DNA of 64,000 bases from Tillandsia leiboldiana (GCA_029204045.2 CM055072.1:8496854-8560853); one strand, 5' to 3'. Shown: positions 1 through 11,740, counted from the first letter of the stretch. The notes: generated by a model from the letters alone, not told the origin. A program made the numbers and translations.

Positions 1-1447
1 TGAAAAGTTTAGAGGGCTCGCCATGCTACCCGAAGCGGCCCGTGATGTCACATTTGCAAAAAGACCCCTAGGCTTACGAGAATTTGCATAATTACATGCA
101 TTTTTGTCTAGTTTTGACCCGTTTAAAATATCTGAGGGGTTTCAGGCTGAACCGAGGGCACCAGTGACTGGGCCTTGACGCACTGAACGCCGTGCTCACT
201 GTTTGGGAATGGCACGAAGCCCAACAATAATAATAGCTCAACCTATTACATGCAATCATAGGCCAACCCCATGCATTTACTATAATCACCTAATCAAATG
301 CAAGTTTAGGGAGAGAATCATGCTCGGTAGGGTCAGAGGAGTTGAGGGCTCACCTTCGGGGTGTTGCGCGGCTGCCGAAGGAGCTGCCGGAGCAAGATGG
401 CCAAAGTTTTTCTTTGTTGGAGCTCGGTTTGGCCGAGCTTGGTTCAGTCCAGGTTCTAGCCACCAACCAAGGCAAGCATCAGCTAAAGGAGCTTCAGAGA
501 GGTGGTGTGCTTACTTCCCTGCTCAGCCTCGGCGGCTAGGTGCGGTGGGTGGCCGAGGTGGAGCTCCCTAAGGCCAATAAGAGAGCAAGCATGGAGGGTT
601 CATCAACTAGGGGGACAGAGGCCAAAATAGATGCATGGGAAGTCTCCACAGAACAAATAGGGTCTACCTGGATGGTCAGCCCGGCGACGGCGGCTGGTCA
701 TGAAGCTCGACTGAGCTCAAGGCCTCTAATGGCGGATCCTCACGCGATGGCTTCCAGGCCCATACAAGCACACATGATGCTTGCTCTTGGTACGGTGGAG
801 CTTCCCAGGTGGTTGCCCGGTGGTGCGGAGCAGCGGCGGCATCGGGCGGAGAAGCTCGGCAAACCCAAGAAGGCTTGGATCTAGGGCAAGCCTGTGCGGC
901 CTCTACACTACTCCGATTGCCTTGGGACTTCGTGGAGGCCTTCCTGGGGATCAGCAGAAGGAGACCACCATGCTTGATCCGATCTTGAATGGTCGGATGT
1001 GGCGCGGGTAAGACTCCGGCCAAGTTTGGCTTTTCCGGCAGTAAGGTGTGCAGCCAGCCACCGACGGCTTCCCGTGGCTCGGGGCTGAGTGTAGATATTG
1101 CCTAGGGTGTTAGAAAAACAATGAGAAGGGTTCTAGCACAAGAAAATCAGGAGAAGGAATAGGACTCACCTTCTTTGGGTTGGAGAAGAAGAAGATGAAG
1201 AAGAGCTCCCTTTCCGGCGGTGTGCGGCCAAAGCAGGCTGCGACGCTTCACAGCGGGGATCCTCTGGTGATGCTGAAGTTCCCAGAGGAGGTCTGGAGGA
1301 CTCCCAAGCGCTTGGATGCTTCTCTCTCAATCTTCTCGAGTGCAAGAAGAAGAACTTGTTCCTTCTCTTTCTTTTCGAATTCAAATGGAGGGAGAGAGAG
1401 ACGGGGACGACCTGGGTTCATGGCAGGGGAAGAGGAGCACGTGGGAT

Positions 1448-2008
1448 CATAGTTGTTAATTCGCGAATTATTGAGAATCCGAATTAAACGTGTCGTTTCC
1501 GACTTTTTCCAAAAATTCAGAATAATTCGCGAATTTTTGAATCAAAAAGTATTATTCGCGAATTATTCACGAATTACGAATTTTTGGGTGAAAAATTTGT
1601 TCTTTTTCAAAGCATAGTTAGTTAATTCGCGAATTATTCATGAATTATTCGCGAATTATTGAAAATCCGAATTAAAATTATTTGTCGGGAATAATTTAAA
1701 ATTTTATTTTTTTTGTTCTAAATGAATATTTTATTTATTTCTAAATAAATTGATTAAATTATTTTAAAAATTATAGTTGTTTATACTAATAGTATAATTT
1801 TTTTAATTTTTTTTTAATTTAATAGCCGATTTTTTTATCCCGAATTTTTAATTAGTGAACGTATTATTTCCGTATAAATCACGTATCCGAATAATTGACG
1901 AGCCCGTTTTTTAGCCGAATTTTTCAACGAATTTTAAAATTATGATACGAATTTTATCCGTATTATATCCGTACCGAATTTTTGCCGAATCCGAATTAAC
2001 TAACTATG
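1448..2008. mobile_element. Non-autonomous hAT-type MITE
   Basis: A 561 bp A+T-rich insertion. It begins CATAGTTGTTAATTCG and ends in the inverted form of CATAGTTAGTTAATTCGG. It is flanked by a perfect 8 bp duplication CGTGGGAT at 1440-1447 and 2009-2016; eight-base duplications are typical of the hAT superfamily. There is no transposase reading frame. The interior is packed with AATTCGCGAATTATT motifs. A second copy of the terminal sequence occurs inside at about 1613, so the left subterminal region looks duplicated. Confidence 0.85.
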
Positions 2009-2238
2009 CGTGGGATGGGCTGCGGCCTCCTCTCCACTCATGCGGGTAGGTTGTTAGGAGGATTGGTGGGTTGGTTGCAATAATATGCAAAGATGACCCT
2101 CACCACTTTACCATTTAGTCCAAGACCCCCACTGTAGACTCAAGTAGTAGAGAAACCCCTCCACAAGAGGTCTCTCTCAATTCCATCCATAAAATAATAA
2201 CACTTTTGTGAATTTATTGCATTTTTCACTGTAATTCA

Positions 2239-2515
2239 CACTTTTTGAGGCATCCGGATCATCAAACGGAAAAACGGACTTCACCACGTCGACCGGCTCG
2301 TCGAGACCTATCAAGTGGCAATCTTGCTTTCTCGAGTTTGTGTCCGAATAAATTTAAATTCCATATTCTATAAAGAAAATTAGAGTTTGGCACATTTTTC
2401 GAGGCATTAGAGTCTTCAAACTGGAAAACGGACTCTGCCACGATGTCCGACTCGACGAAACCTTTAAGGTGGTCAATTTTGGTTCGTTGAGATTAGGTCT
2501 GAATAATTCGTAAAT
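2239..2515. repeat. Degenerate ~153 bp tandem duplication within the LTR
   Basis: Two diverged copies begin at about 2239 and 2392. Both carry the order TTTTTgAGGCAT .. TCAAACgGGAAAACGGACT .. CGACTCGtCGAgACCT .. AAGTGGcAAT .. GTCtGAATAA. The second copy is clearly mutated relative to the first, so the duplication is old. Confidence 0.6.
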
Positions 2516-2916
2516 CCATCTTACTTCAGTGGCATTTACAGTCGGACCCGCATTTTGATGACTTAGGCTCTCCAAACATAACATAAATTTTGACTGCGCC
2601 ATTGCGCTCAGAACGGTGAAACCGATCAAATCGAGTACTTGAACTGTCGGATTCGGACTCCGAACAGTGAAGTTAGCCGACTTCGAATCGGAGGTCGAAA
2701 AAAATCAAAGGTTACTATTCACTTAAGTCATCCACTATTACAGTTGTATCTCTTCATACAGTCGTCGTAGTCCAGAGAAACTTTTTCAAACTTGATTTCC
2801 TTATTGATTTTGAATTCAAATTTCATGAATGTTACATCACTCACAACTTACAAGAAGTTTCGTCCTCGAAACTTAAATACAACTAACAATTAAACTTACG
2901 AAATGCTTATAACAGT

Positions 2917-4353
2917 TTATTCGATGGCTACAAAGGTAGCTGTCGGGTTCTCCTCTGGTGGATCTTCCTGAGGGGTCAACGTGTAGACCTGTCCTCCAGA
3001 AGTTTGGCCCACACCCTCGGACTGACGAGGGAGAGAAGGACGCCCGGACGAAGTAGCGTTCGGTGAAGTGCCCTGTCGCTGGTAGGGGATCGCAGGTGCA
3101 GAAGAAGTGGAATATCCAGGTGTGGTTTCCTGTGGGTAATTATCCCAAATGTGTCCCAGCTGCCCGCACCTAAAGCAGCGTCCATGTCGATGTGGACACA
3201 CGTTCGCATAATGTGGATCACCACAAAAAATGCAAGGTCGCGGCTCACGTTGCTGACTGCTAGCGGATGTGCTCATAGCCTGACCTTAGGATCGAGAATG
3301 CTTAGGTGGTATCCCGCTATTAGAGGATTCAACCCTACTCATAGGAGAAGTTCATTTCCTATCATTCCCCTTCTCAGTGGCATTCCGCTCGGCACGGGAG
3401 ATCAAAATGTCGGCCTCGATGGAGAGACACCGCTCCACACAGTCGTCAAAGTCGACTATCCGGTGTGAGGAAAGCTGGCGGCGAATCTCGTGTTGCAGCC
3501 CCAGTGAAAAGAGTCGAACTTTGCGCCTCTCCTCGCGCACTGCATGTGGAACCAAGTCAGCAATGCGCGAGAACTCCTGCTCGTAGTCTCGCACTGATCG
3601 ATCGCCCTATCTGATGGTCTCCAATTCGTGCTTGAGACCCTCCTTGGTAGTCTCCTTCAGGTAGTGGTGGTACATTGCTGCCTTGAACTCAGGCCAGGAG
3701 GGCTCGGGCTTGCCCTCGTAATTGTTCTTTAGATGCCGATCCCACCACTTGCTTGCTCCTTCTTCAAGATAGTGCGCGGCAACGTGGACCTTATTGCACT
3801 CTTCCGTATATAAGTCACATAAAAGTTTTTCCATGTGGTCGATCCACTGCTCCACAGCCCAGTGGTCATCGTTCTTGCCCAGAAAGACCCACGGCTTGAA
3901 CTTCTTGAACTCGACAAGTACAACATTTACTTGGGCCTTCTCTGCCTGGTCGGCATCAGCATCGGCGACAACTGTCATAGATTGGGAGGATGAAGAAGCC
4001 GTCCCGACGGCAGCAGCAAGGGGGTCACAAGCAGCAGCAGCCCCCGGTACATCTCCAGAGGTAGTGGCGGTGGATAGGGCTACCACCACCGGCGGTGGCG
4101 CAGGGACAACAGGGAGGACAGCCGGTCCCTCCGGCTCGACAGTGGGTGGCGAAATTGGCGGGGTTGGTGCGGTGGGAGCAGCAATCTGCTGCTGAAGCAA
4201 CTGATGAACAAGGCCCGTCAGAGTCGCGAGCTAATCCTCAACCTACCGTAGTCTATCAGAACCCTCTAGTTCCCTCGGTACTCTCCGAGGTCGGCCGACA
4301 CCCCGGCCAGTGCTAGCACCACGCCTACCACCACCACGTCCAGGATGAGTCAT
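2917..4353 (-). pseudogene. gag: Gag pseudogene of a Gag-only gypsy element
   Basis: One continuous minus-strand frame runs from ATG at 4351-4353 to TGA at 2917. It is broken only by in-frame stops: TAG at 4243 and 4231, TAG at 3607, TGA at 3352 and TAA at 3286. There are no frameshifts. The middle is a retrotransposon Gag domain (KWWDRHLKNN, WPEFKAAMYHHY, DYEQEFSRIADLVP). It is followed by two zinc knuckles; the first is CIFCGDPHYANVC, and the second has lost its last Cys (CFRCGQLGHIWDNY). The frame stops just after the Gag C-terminal block (VYTLTPQED), and the 3' end of the element follows within about 80 bp. No protease or Pol was ever attached here. Nucleocapsid and capsid protein are the expected product; it is now non-functional. 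Confidence 0.85.
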
Positions 4354-4504
4354 ACCTATACGAAAAATCAGGTCAGGATAGACTTAACAGTGGCAATACA
4401 TTCGAGTTCCTAACTCTCTAATTAACATACCCGTGCTCTCACGTCGATCACAAGTCATCTTAGGGCTAATTCCTAACCAAATACCTAGGCATCGTGTACC
4501 AATG

Positions 4505-4515
4505 CTCTGATACCA
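4505..4515 (-). promoter_or_regulatory. Primer-binding site, initiator tRNA-Met
   Basis: The minus strand reads TGGTATCAGAG, complementary to the 3' end of plant initiator tRNA-Met. It lies 7 bp inside the 5' LTR that starts at 4523, upstream of the Gag pseudogene. This fixes the minus orientation of the element. Confidence 0.85.
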
Positions 4516-4522
4516 TAAAGTC

Positions 4523-5150
4523 TGTCACGCTCCAGATTTGAAACTGGTCTAATTTTTTTTTTTTCTTTTTTCATCGGAGTTTTGCTTTCATCTCAGTACG
4601 TGAACAGATCGCCACGTGCATAGGTGACCCTCTGTCCACTGGGACAGAGTCTCCCCTATACACGCACGGCTAAGCAACTAGAATCCAACAGTCAGAGCCT
4701 ACCTACAATCATATATAATCATCATATCATCTATCATCACATGTAACTAAAACATCAAGTGAATATTCAGTTATATTACTAAACATCCGATAGCAATAAG
4801 ACTAAATCATGATCATCAGTAATATCATAACGAATCAGGTCTGATCAGCAGTATCACGGGGACAGCTCTATCGCTCACTGGACCGTCCCTACATCCCCAC
4901 CACCCGACAGACCTGAAAGATGGTCACCTAGGGTTGTGAGATACAACATAAATGTATCCCTGTGGGCACGATGAACCAAGAAATAGCAAATCGTACCTAC
5001 TGACATACTATAATCAACGGATAGTAATAGATCAATAGGTAAAAGTTGATATACAAAAGAAATGACTGCATGTAATCAAATCACAGTGCTAAACAGATAT
5101 GGGTACAGGAATATAAAGGCTAAGCATACTGAAGCAAGGTAATCGGAAGG
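4523..5150 (-). mobile_element. Truncated 5' LTR of the Gag-only element
   Basis: The plus strand begins TGTCACGCTCCAGATTTG next to the primer-binding site. About 628 bp of the sense 3' part of the LTR remains. It then abuts integrase sequence of a different gypsy element at about 5151, with no terminal ACA and no target duplication, so the rest of the LTR was deleted. It carries a U5 hairpin near 4616-4672: inner arms CTCTGTCC / GGACAGAG and an outer stem. Confidence 0.7.
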
Positions 5151-6340
5151 CTCCACTCTGTGCTCTAGGTAGTCCCACAACGAAGCCCATAGTAATATGG
5201 TCCCATTTCCACTCAGGAATTGGAAGGCTCTGCAACTTGCCAGTAGGTACCCGGTGCTCTACTTTTACTTGCTAACAATAAATTAGGCAATAAGCCACAA
5301 ATCTCCCAATGTCCTGCTTCATACTACTCCACCAAAAATGTGCCTTGAGGTTCTTATACATCTTAGTACCACCAAGATGAATGGTATAAGGAGTATAATG
5401 GGCCTCTCTCAAGATCTGCTCCCTAATCTCAGTGTCCATAGGCACGCAAGCTCGGTCCCTGTACCGAAGTACTCCCGAAGCGTCCACAAAAAAATTTCCT
5501 GTCTGATCAGTCTGAAATTGCTCTCTAATCCTTATCAAGTGGGGGTCCTCACTCTATTTCTCTCTAATCCTATCTAGCAGAGTGGGCTGCACGACCAACA
5601 ACATAAGTCGAGCAGAGACCCCAGGGGAAACAACCTCTAACTCTAACCGTCTCATCTGCTCTATCAATGGCGGTTGTTGTGTAATCATCAGGCTCAAACT
5701 ATGCACTGTCCTCCGGCTCAACGCATCAGCAACTACATTAGCCCTGTCGGGATGGTATAAGATATCCACATCATAGTCCTTCAACAATTCCAACCACCTG
5801 CGCTGTCTCAAATTCATCTTCTTTTGTGTAAACAGATATTTCAAACTCTTGTGGTCGGTGTAGATTTCACAGCGCTCTCCATACAAGTAATGTCGCCACA
5901 GCTTCAATGTAAAAATAACAGCGGCAAGCTCCAAATCATCCATAGGGTAATTCTTCTCATAATCCTTTAGTTGTCGCGAAGCATAAGCAATTACCCTACC
6001 ATACTGCATCAAAACACAACCCAAATCGTTGTGGGAGGCATCACTATAAATCACAAATCCCTCCCCCATCACTGGCAATGCTAAAATCGGCGCTGAAATC
6101 AGTCTCATTTTCAGCTCATCAAAGCTCTACTGGCACTGCTCAATCCAAGCGAATCTGACCCCCTTCCTAGTCAGTCGGGTAAGGGGAGTAGAGAGCTTCG
6201 CAAAGCCCTCTACAAACCGACGGTAATAACCTGCTAAGCCCAAGAAGCTCTAGACCTTAGTAACCGTCGTCAGTCTAGGCCAATCCCGAACAGCATTAAT
6301 CTTCATCGTGTCCACTGCCACACCTGCGGTTGAAACTATG
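5151..6340 (-). pseudogene. pol: gypsy Pol remnant: end of RT, RNase H and integrase N-terminal domain
   Basis: Minus-strand frame of an old gypsy element. Positions 6340-6110 encode the tether after RT (LGLAGYYRRFVEGFAKL). Positions 6110-5670 encode RNase H with the YSDAS catalytic Asp block, LELAAV and HPDRANVVADALSRR. Positions 5540-5151 encode the start of integrase (GGTKMYKNLKAHFWW, then PIPEWKWDHITMGF). In-frame stops include TAG at 5554 and two more between 6110 and 6340. The integrase zinc finger has lost a Cys, and the first catalytic Asp of the DDE triad is Gly (ITMGF; the intact copy in this window has ITMDF). The frame continues across the solo LTR to 15307 onward. Integrase is cut at 5151. 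Confidence 0.9.
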
Positions 6341-6773
6341 TGTCACGACCCGGCGTCGAAACTGCGACCCGGGCCCGCCAACAGATCCGCCGCCCATACG
6401 GAAAGCCCCGTATAGACGAAGCGACTAACCTGCAAAAGACCATGCTAACCACTATAAAGATATCAGAGCAAAAAAATAAACTACTGAAATAAATACATAC
6501 AACTCCAAATAGTACATGCCAGGTCCTCACAATACATAAGTCTCTCTAAAATAAAACTCTCAAAATAAAAGTACAAGATACATCCCAAAATCTCTGACAG
6601 TACTAGCACATCACCAAAAGGGGTACGTCTACTCTCTCGCTGGAGATGGGTAGGGATCTAGCTCGTGACTCCCTTACCTCGGTCAGAAGGATCAGCAACA
6701 TGAGCAGCAGGAACTGGAGAAGATGTCACGCCGCGGGGTCGAAACTGCGACCCGGGCTCGCCAACAGATCCGC

Positions 6774-6801
6774 CGTCGATACGGGAAGCCCCGCATAGAC
6801 G
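6774..6801 (-). promoter_or_regulatory. U5 hairpin (beta) of solo LTR 6724-10126
   Basis: Sense arms CGTCTATGCGG and CCGTATCGACG pair at 10 of 11 positions around a 6-base loop. The sequence differs from the matching hairpins at 51909, 46610, 56106 and 16167, but the fold is the same. The alpha stem lies next to it at about 6733-6757, with the CAGTTT sense loop. Confidence 0.6.
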
Positions 6802-7194
6802 AAGCGTCCAACCTGCAAAAGATAGTACTACAGCTACACAGATATCAAAGCGGAAAATAACAGCTGTAAATATAAAATCAAACTACTGTAAAACTGAAAT
6901 AAATACAAGGTCCATCTCCCAAATACGAGAATAATATAAGGTCAGATTCACAGGAAAGGTACAAATAAAAATCCACCTATACCACTTCTATGAATCCAAA
7001 AAGGGAGATAACTAAAAACTAGAAATATAACAATATACAGTGAATCCCACAGTCCGGGATGGTACATCTACCTCACTCAAAATAAACTACGCTGGTAGAG
7101 ATCTATCTCGCGACTCCCTGTCCTCGGTCCGTCAAGCCAGCTAGAGCAGGAACGGAAGAAAAAACCTCGGCAACCTGTCACTGACAGAGGGTGT

Positions 7195-7257
7195 GAGAAC
7201 TACATCCTACAGTAGTTCTCAGTGGGTACCGTCTCTAAGACCCACGGTCTGCCCACT
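7195..7257 (-). promoter_or_regulatory. Paired-hairpin module in LTR (about 470 bp from its sense 3' end)
   Basis: The first hairpin has perfect 9 bp arms GAGAACTAC (7195-7203) and GTAGTTCTC (7212-7220). The second is formed by AGTGGGtACCG and CGGTctgCCCACT (7221-7257). The same pair recurs at 56527-56588, about 10170, 21859-21896 (second hairpin), 46232-46294 and 51527-51585. Function is unknown; an RNA signal in R/U5 or a 3'-end-formation signal is possible. Confidence 0.6.
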
Positions 7258-8931
7258 AAGTCTACTAGAGGCAAAACAGATAGGTAAAAGATAAATAATA
7301 AGCTGAAATGAAACTACAGCTAATATGCCTCATGTATCATGCTCAAGGGAAAACTCGACTAAGAACATGCAATGCATCACCTCACTCACATCAACTCGAT
7401 CTCAGTGAGTGCCAAATCTGGTCCAGTCAAGCCTGCGCCCCCTAGTGTATCAACTAGGGTCCCTCGTGTATCAACGTAGGGTGTCCAATCGGACTATCAA
7501 GTACCACGCACAGCAGCCTCATCAGGCGCATCATCATCGCATCTGGAGCGGCAACTCGAGGGGAGCGACCCCACCGAGGAACAAGCGTGTCACATCTGGC
7601 ATAATAAGCGGCATCTGCAGGCTATAATCCTCGATCAAACAGATCGACAATGTCCAACTCACAACGCTAACCCACTAGCTGGAGGTACAAAACAGCTAGG
7701 ACCGCCGTCAACCCGGACGGCTCCCAAAACGAGACACCCAACTCGCCTCTCTAAACACACTGGCTAAAAATACTCCACAGCCGGGATCACCGTCTACCCA
7801 AACGGCTCCCAAATGACACCCCACTCATAGACGAGAAGAACCGACTGACACAGCAAGGGTCCGAGAATCCCGTTAGGCTAGTGCCTAGAACCCCAATCAA
7901 ACAAGAACAGACTCTAGGCTCAGCCTTTTAAAGTTCTCGATCCCTTACCATTCGGGGATTCGGCTCCCTCGGTTAAAGCGGGAATCCATCTCAACATACT
8001 AAACTCACGGGCTGGAGATGCTCTACAGCCAAAACAGCGAAGGGTCCAAAACCCCGGGAGACTAATACCTACGACCCCAATCAAACAAGAACATGCTATA
8101 GGCGTAGCCTCCCGTTGTTTTCGACCAAAGAATGAAATCAACCCTTAGAACCCAGATCACTCACCCCTTTCGGGTGAGGAAGTTTATGAGAAAAGATGAC
8201 CTTTATTATAAAATATCATTTTCACTCAAACCCCCTCGGGGTGAGGATAAAAATAGCCCCTTTTTGAAAACCGTCTTGAATTGAGAAAACCAACATTTAT
8301 AGATTTTAGTTTTTGAGAAAATCAGTTAAAAACAGTTTATTTTCCGGACTCCAAATGGTTGATGCCTTCGCCCAATCAAACAAGAACAGGCTCCGGCGAC
8401 CCCTAGAAATTCGAAAGGAAAAACATTAGTTTACTAAAATCATGAGTGTCCAAAAACATTCTGGGTTCAAGGTCCTGATAACACACGCGCACCACGATCA
8501 CAACTTGGTGGTGACGAACAAAACGGAGAAATACCCAAGGACCCGGGACCACCGTTTACCCAAACGGTTCCCAAACACTATCACTGGCCTAATCTCAGCT
8601 ACCATACCCCACTCAGCCCCCAGGCCTGAGTGCAACATACGTCCCACAATACCCTGACCACTCGGCCCACTACCCGGGCGAGGAATTCTATGTCCAGGAA
8701 GAAATGCAATGTGTGGGATGTCTAAAGCATAAAAGAACCTAGCCCAAATTAAGGTTCTCTACTGGTCTGGTTAAACACATGCAACATATGACGGGGGTGC
8801 TAGTCAAGGTTCCAATAACTCTACAAACATCAATAAAAGCACCTATTCTAGCATGCTGAGTCCTATCATAATAGAATTAGAAAGAAGTCCGCAGACTTGG
8901 AGAAAAAATCCAACCCACTTCGGTTTGCCAC

Positions 8932-9135
8932 CAATTGCTCGTAGACACCTGCAATTGAGCTCCGCGCAATTTTCTTGCCTCCTCGCGGTCCGCACGCAAA
9001 ATGGTGCACACCACCCGAGTCCGCACGCAAAACGGTGCACGCCACCCGAGTTCGCACGCAAAACGGTGCACGCCACTGGAGTCGCACGCAAAATGGTGCA
9101 CGCCACTGGAGTCACACGCAAAACGGTGAGGTAAA
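8932..9135 (-). repeat. CAATTG anchor plus CACGCAAAACGGTGCAC array
   Basis: CAATTG CTCGTAGACACCTG CAATTG (8932-8957) is followed by about five copies of a core, CACGCAAAAtGGTGCACnCC, with variable 10-15 bp spacers. The same layout occurs in the LTRs at 38994-39545 and 57810-58300, with more copies. Confidence 0.75.
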
Positions 9136-9428
9136 CAACGGTCCCTAATAAGCACAAAGGCATGGAGTCAAATCCAAAATTCAAAAGGATAAACCCCAAA
9201 ACTGTGCCGAAAAATACCGCAAAACGACGAGCAAAACCAACCTTAAAGTCGGTGCATCGTCAAACAAGCACCCGCACGTTCGCCCGGCTCCAAGGAACAC
9301 CTCGCACGTGCTCCACGGCACAAACGGTGCGCTTGCGGCACCCCGCAAACTCCCCCACACGCCCTCTCTCTCTTCCTCTTGCGTGCACGGACGGAGCAAA
9401 AGAGGAAAAAGGGAGAAAATGGGACGTT

Positions 9429-9448
9429 TTGGGCTTTATATAGCCCAA
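9429..9448 (-). promoter_or_regulatory. Candidate LTR core promoter (TATA box in a palindrome)
   Basis: The site reads TTGGGCTTTATATAGCCCAA on the plus strand; the sense (minus) strand has CTATATAAAG. GGGC/GCCC arms flank the TATA box. It resembles the sites at 14708, 18035, 41559 and 54148. Confidence 0.5.
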
Positions 9449-11344
9449 AGCGCCGAGATTCGGGCGCCCGAATTCCAAATTCGGGCGCTCGAAACCCCCC
9501 GTTCGGGCGCGCTACAGTAACTCACCGAAACACCCCGAATCGCGCAACCTACTGGGGGCCGACACGTGGTAGCACCGACCCCCCGCTTCCGTGTGCGACC
9601 ACTCGGGGGCCGACACGTGGCAGCATCGCGCCGCTCCGCGACCACGCGCCCAGCGTCGCGTCCCGTCACGCGCCGTGGCCGAATCGGGCCCCGCCATATG
9701 TCGCCACCCATGCGTCTCCCGCGCTAGCCCGCGCCGCTTCCCCGCGCACATCAACGCGTTGGCCGGCGCACCCAACGCGGAGCGGCTGCGTGGCGCCTCC
9801 CACGTGCGCCCACGCCCTTCGCCAGCGCCCTGGGTCGCCGCGCCCCCGCCTGTGCCTGCGACCGGCTCGACCAACCCGCGCTCGCTACGTGGCAGCATCG
9901 CGGGTTCATTGCACCTGGTGCGCGCGTGTGGGTCGTGGACCGGCCCGCGATCACAATGGGCCCGTTAGCCCATTTATGCTCGAAAATAGACAATTTTGAC
10001 TGTTTTCGCGCGCTGAGTCCCTTTTTGGCATCCATTCGAAGCACAACACACTCGATACACCAAAAATATGTGTTTTCTCACCACCAACCACACGGTCGAG
10101 TCGCACGGAGATTTCGGAACACCACAGAAGAGGTCCCTAGAAAAAGTCACTAACCATGGGTGTGAGAACTACACCGTCACGTAGTTTTCAGTGGGTACCG
10201 CCACCAAGCCCGACGGTCTGTCCACTAAGTCTACTAGAGGCATAAAGTACAAATGCAGTACTGAAAAGAAAATGCTGAAAATAACTCTACAGCTACTATG
10301 CCTCTATCTAAATGCTAAAGAAGTGATACATATGAAATATGATGCATCTACTATCTCTCAAAATACAATCACCCAATCTACACTGACTGCCACATAGGGT
10401 CGAGTCAAACCTGCGCCCACCTACTGCCATTACATCCACGGAGGACTGGACTTACATAGGGCGTCCGTGATTGCCCAAAAAAGGGCCCAGTCAGAAGGAC
10501 TGCGTCGACAAGTCGCGATAGCAAAGTAACAGGCCTAGCTCCGGAGCGGCACTCGAGGGGGGCGACCCCACCGAGAAAGGTATCCGCGCATCTCTGTCGA
10601 GCTCAATGGGGCTCATGCAGGCTATAGTCTAAATCCATGATCAACAAGACCGACAGTAACCAACATCACATCTCTCACTCACTGGCTAGAAATCCTCATA
10701 GCCGGGACCCACCGTCGACTCAGACGGCTCCCAAGACAAGTACTGATCTAACACAGCTACAAGACTCCACTGGACCCCCAGGCACGAGTGTAACTGTAAG
10801 ACCCGGCCTTTCCTTAACCCTTCTGGTCACCCTCTTCTTGTAATGCCCGACCGAGGGCCTCATTTTTGGTGTTTTTCCGGACAGACCGTCGGGGCCCGCA
10901 GATAATTTTAGGCGGTAGGGCTCGCGGAGCGGAGCGCGCGGGCGTGATCGGTTTCTTTTTCCGACTTCCGGTCTGACCAGAATTAATTCTCGAAGTTGGG
11001 GTCCCCTTAGGCGTCTCGGGATCCGTGTTGGCGACCCGCACATCTTTTAAGGTAAACCCTAATTTTTAGTATTTATATAGCCGTGTGGGAAAGAGGATTA
11101 GGGCTCCTCTTATTTTTATTTGGTGGCCGCCTCTTTTCTTTTTCTTCCTCCCTCGTAGCCGCCGGCAAAGAGTAACCAAGCACACGGGCAAGGGTGGACC
11201 GGTGGAGGCAAGCGGACAATCCCTCTCTTTCCTCCTCTTTCGCACATCGAGGTGAGTCGGATGCGTTTTCGTTCGGGGGAATCTTCCCCTTTCTTTTGTT
11301 GGTCACGAGGAGGGAGAAGGGGCGGCGCCGTCGCGCACCGCTGC

Positions 11345-11740
11345 ACGCGGGGCCGGCCGCGGGTGGGGCGCCGTGCGGGCAGGTGCCGCGCGGGGTCGCC
11401 CCACACCGCGGGCAGCGCGCCCGCGCGACACTCGGCCGCGCGGGGCCGCCCACAGGAGGGGGCGCCCGCGCGGGGCCGCCCACAGGAGGGGGCGCCCGCG
11501 CGGGCTGGCGCCGCGCGGGGTCGCCCCGCACGCGGGCAGCGCGCCCGCGCGGCGCTCGGCCGCGCGGGGCCGCCCGCAGGAGGGGCGCCCGCGCGGGCTG
11601 GTGCCGCGCGGGGTCGCCCCGCACCGCGGGCAGCGCGCCCGCGCGGCGCTCGGCCGCGCGAGGCCGCCCGCAGGAGGAGCGCCCGCGCGGGCTGGTGCCG
11701 CGCGGGGCTGCGCCCAGGCGGAGTGTGCGTCGCACGGGCC
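11345..11740. repeat. G+C-rich tandem repeats, ~93 bp unit, in solo LTR
   Basis: Repeats of GCCGCGCGGGGTCGCCCC..GGGCAGCGCGCCCGCGCGG..CGCAGGAGG start near 11383, 11507 and 11600; the last two are exactly 93 bp apart. Long open frames on both strands here come only from the lack of A+T-rich stop codons. Confidence 0.75.

Larger units (their letters stand above)
1..2836 (-). mobile_element. 3' LTR (window-truncated) of a TR-GAG-like Ty3/gypsy element
   Basis: The right edge ends in ..GTTACA at 2836. It is followed at once by a tract that is purine-rich on the minus strand and by the AAGTTTCGTCCTCGAAACT block, which also lies next to the 3' LTR in the other gypsy elements here. Read on the minus strand this is therefore the start of a 3' LTR, and its other end lies before base 1. 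No gene is visible inside. Positions 1166-1440 are rich in GAAGAA/CTTCTC. A hAT-type element interrupts it at 1448-2008. Assignment as LTR rests on the edge and on position relative to the Gag pseudogene; the interior matches nothing else in the window clearly. Confidence 0.55.
6724..10126 (-). mobile_element. Nested 3.4 kb solo LTR
   Basis: It starts TGTCACGCCGCGGGG and ends ..AACACCACA. The duplication is GAAGA at 6719-6723 and 10127-10131. It is related to the LTR it sits in: both ends align, with the same TACACCA..TGTGTTTTCTCACC stretch near the right end. It holds the upstream paired-hairpin module (7195-7257), the CAATTG-flanked anchor (8932-8957), a CACGCAAAACGGTGCAC repeat array, a palindromic TATA region (9429-9448) and a G+C-rich block (9540-9930). 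It has no internal region. Confidence 0.92.

Noticed and set aside
203..1023. Host gene exons at the left end (frames at 203-571, 540-884 and 676-1023)
   Set aside because: Short, overlapping on both strands, no domain or splice support, and they lie within the probable LTR.
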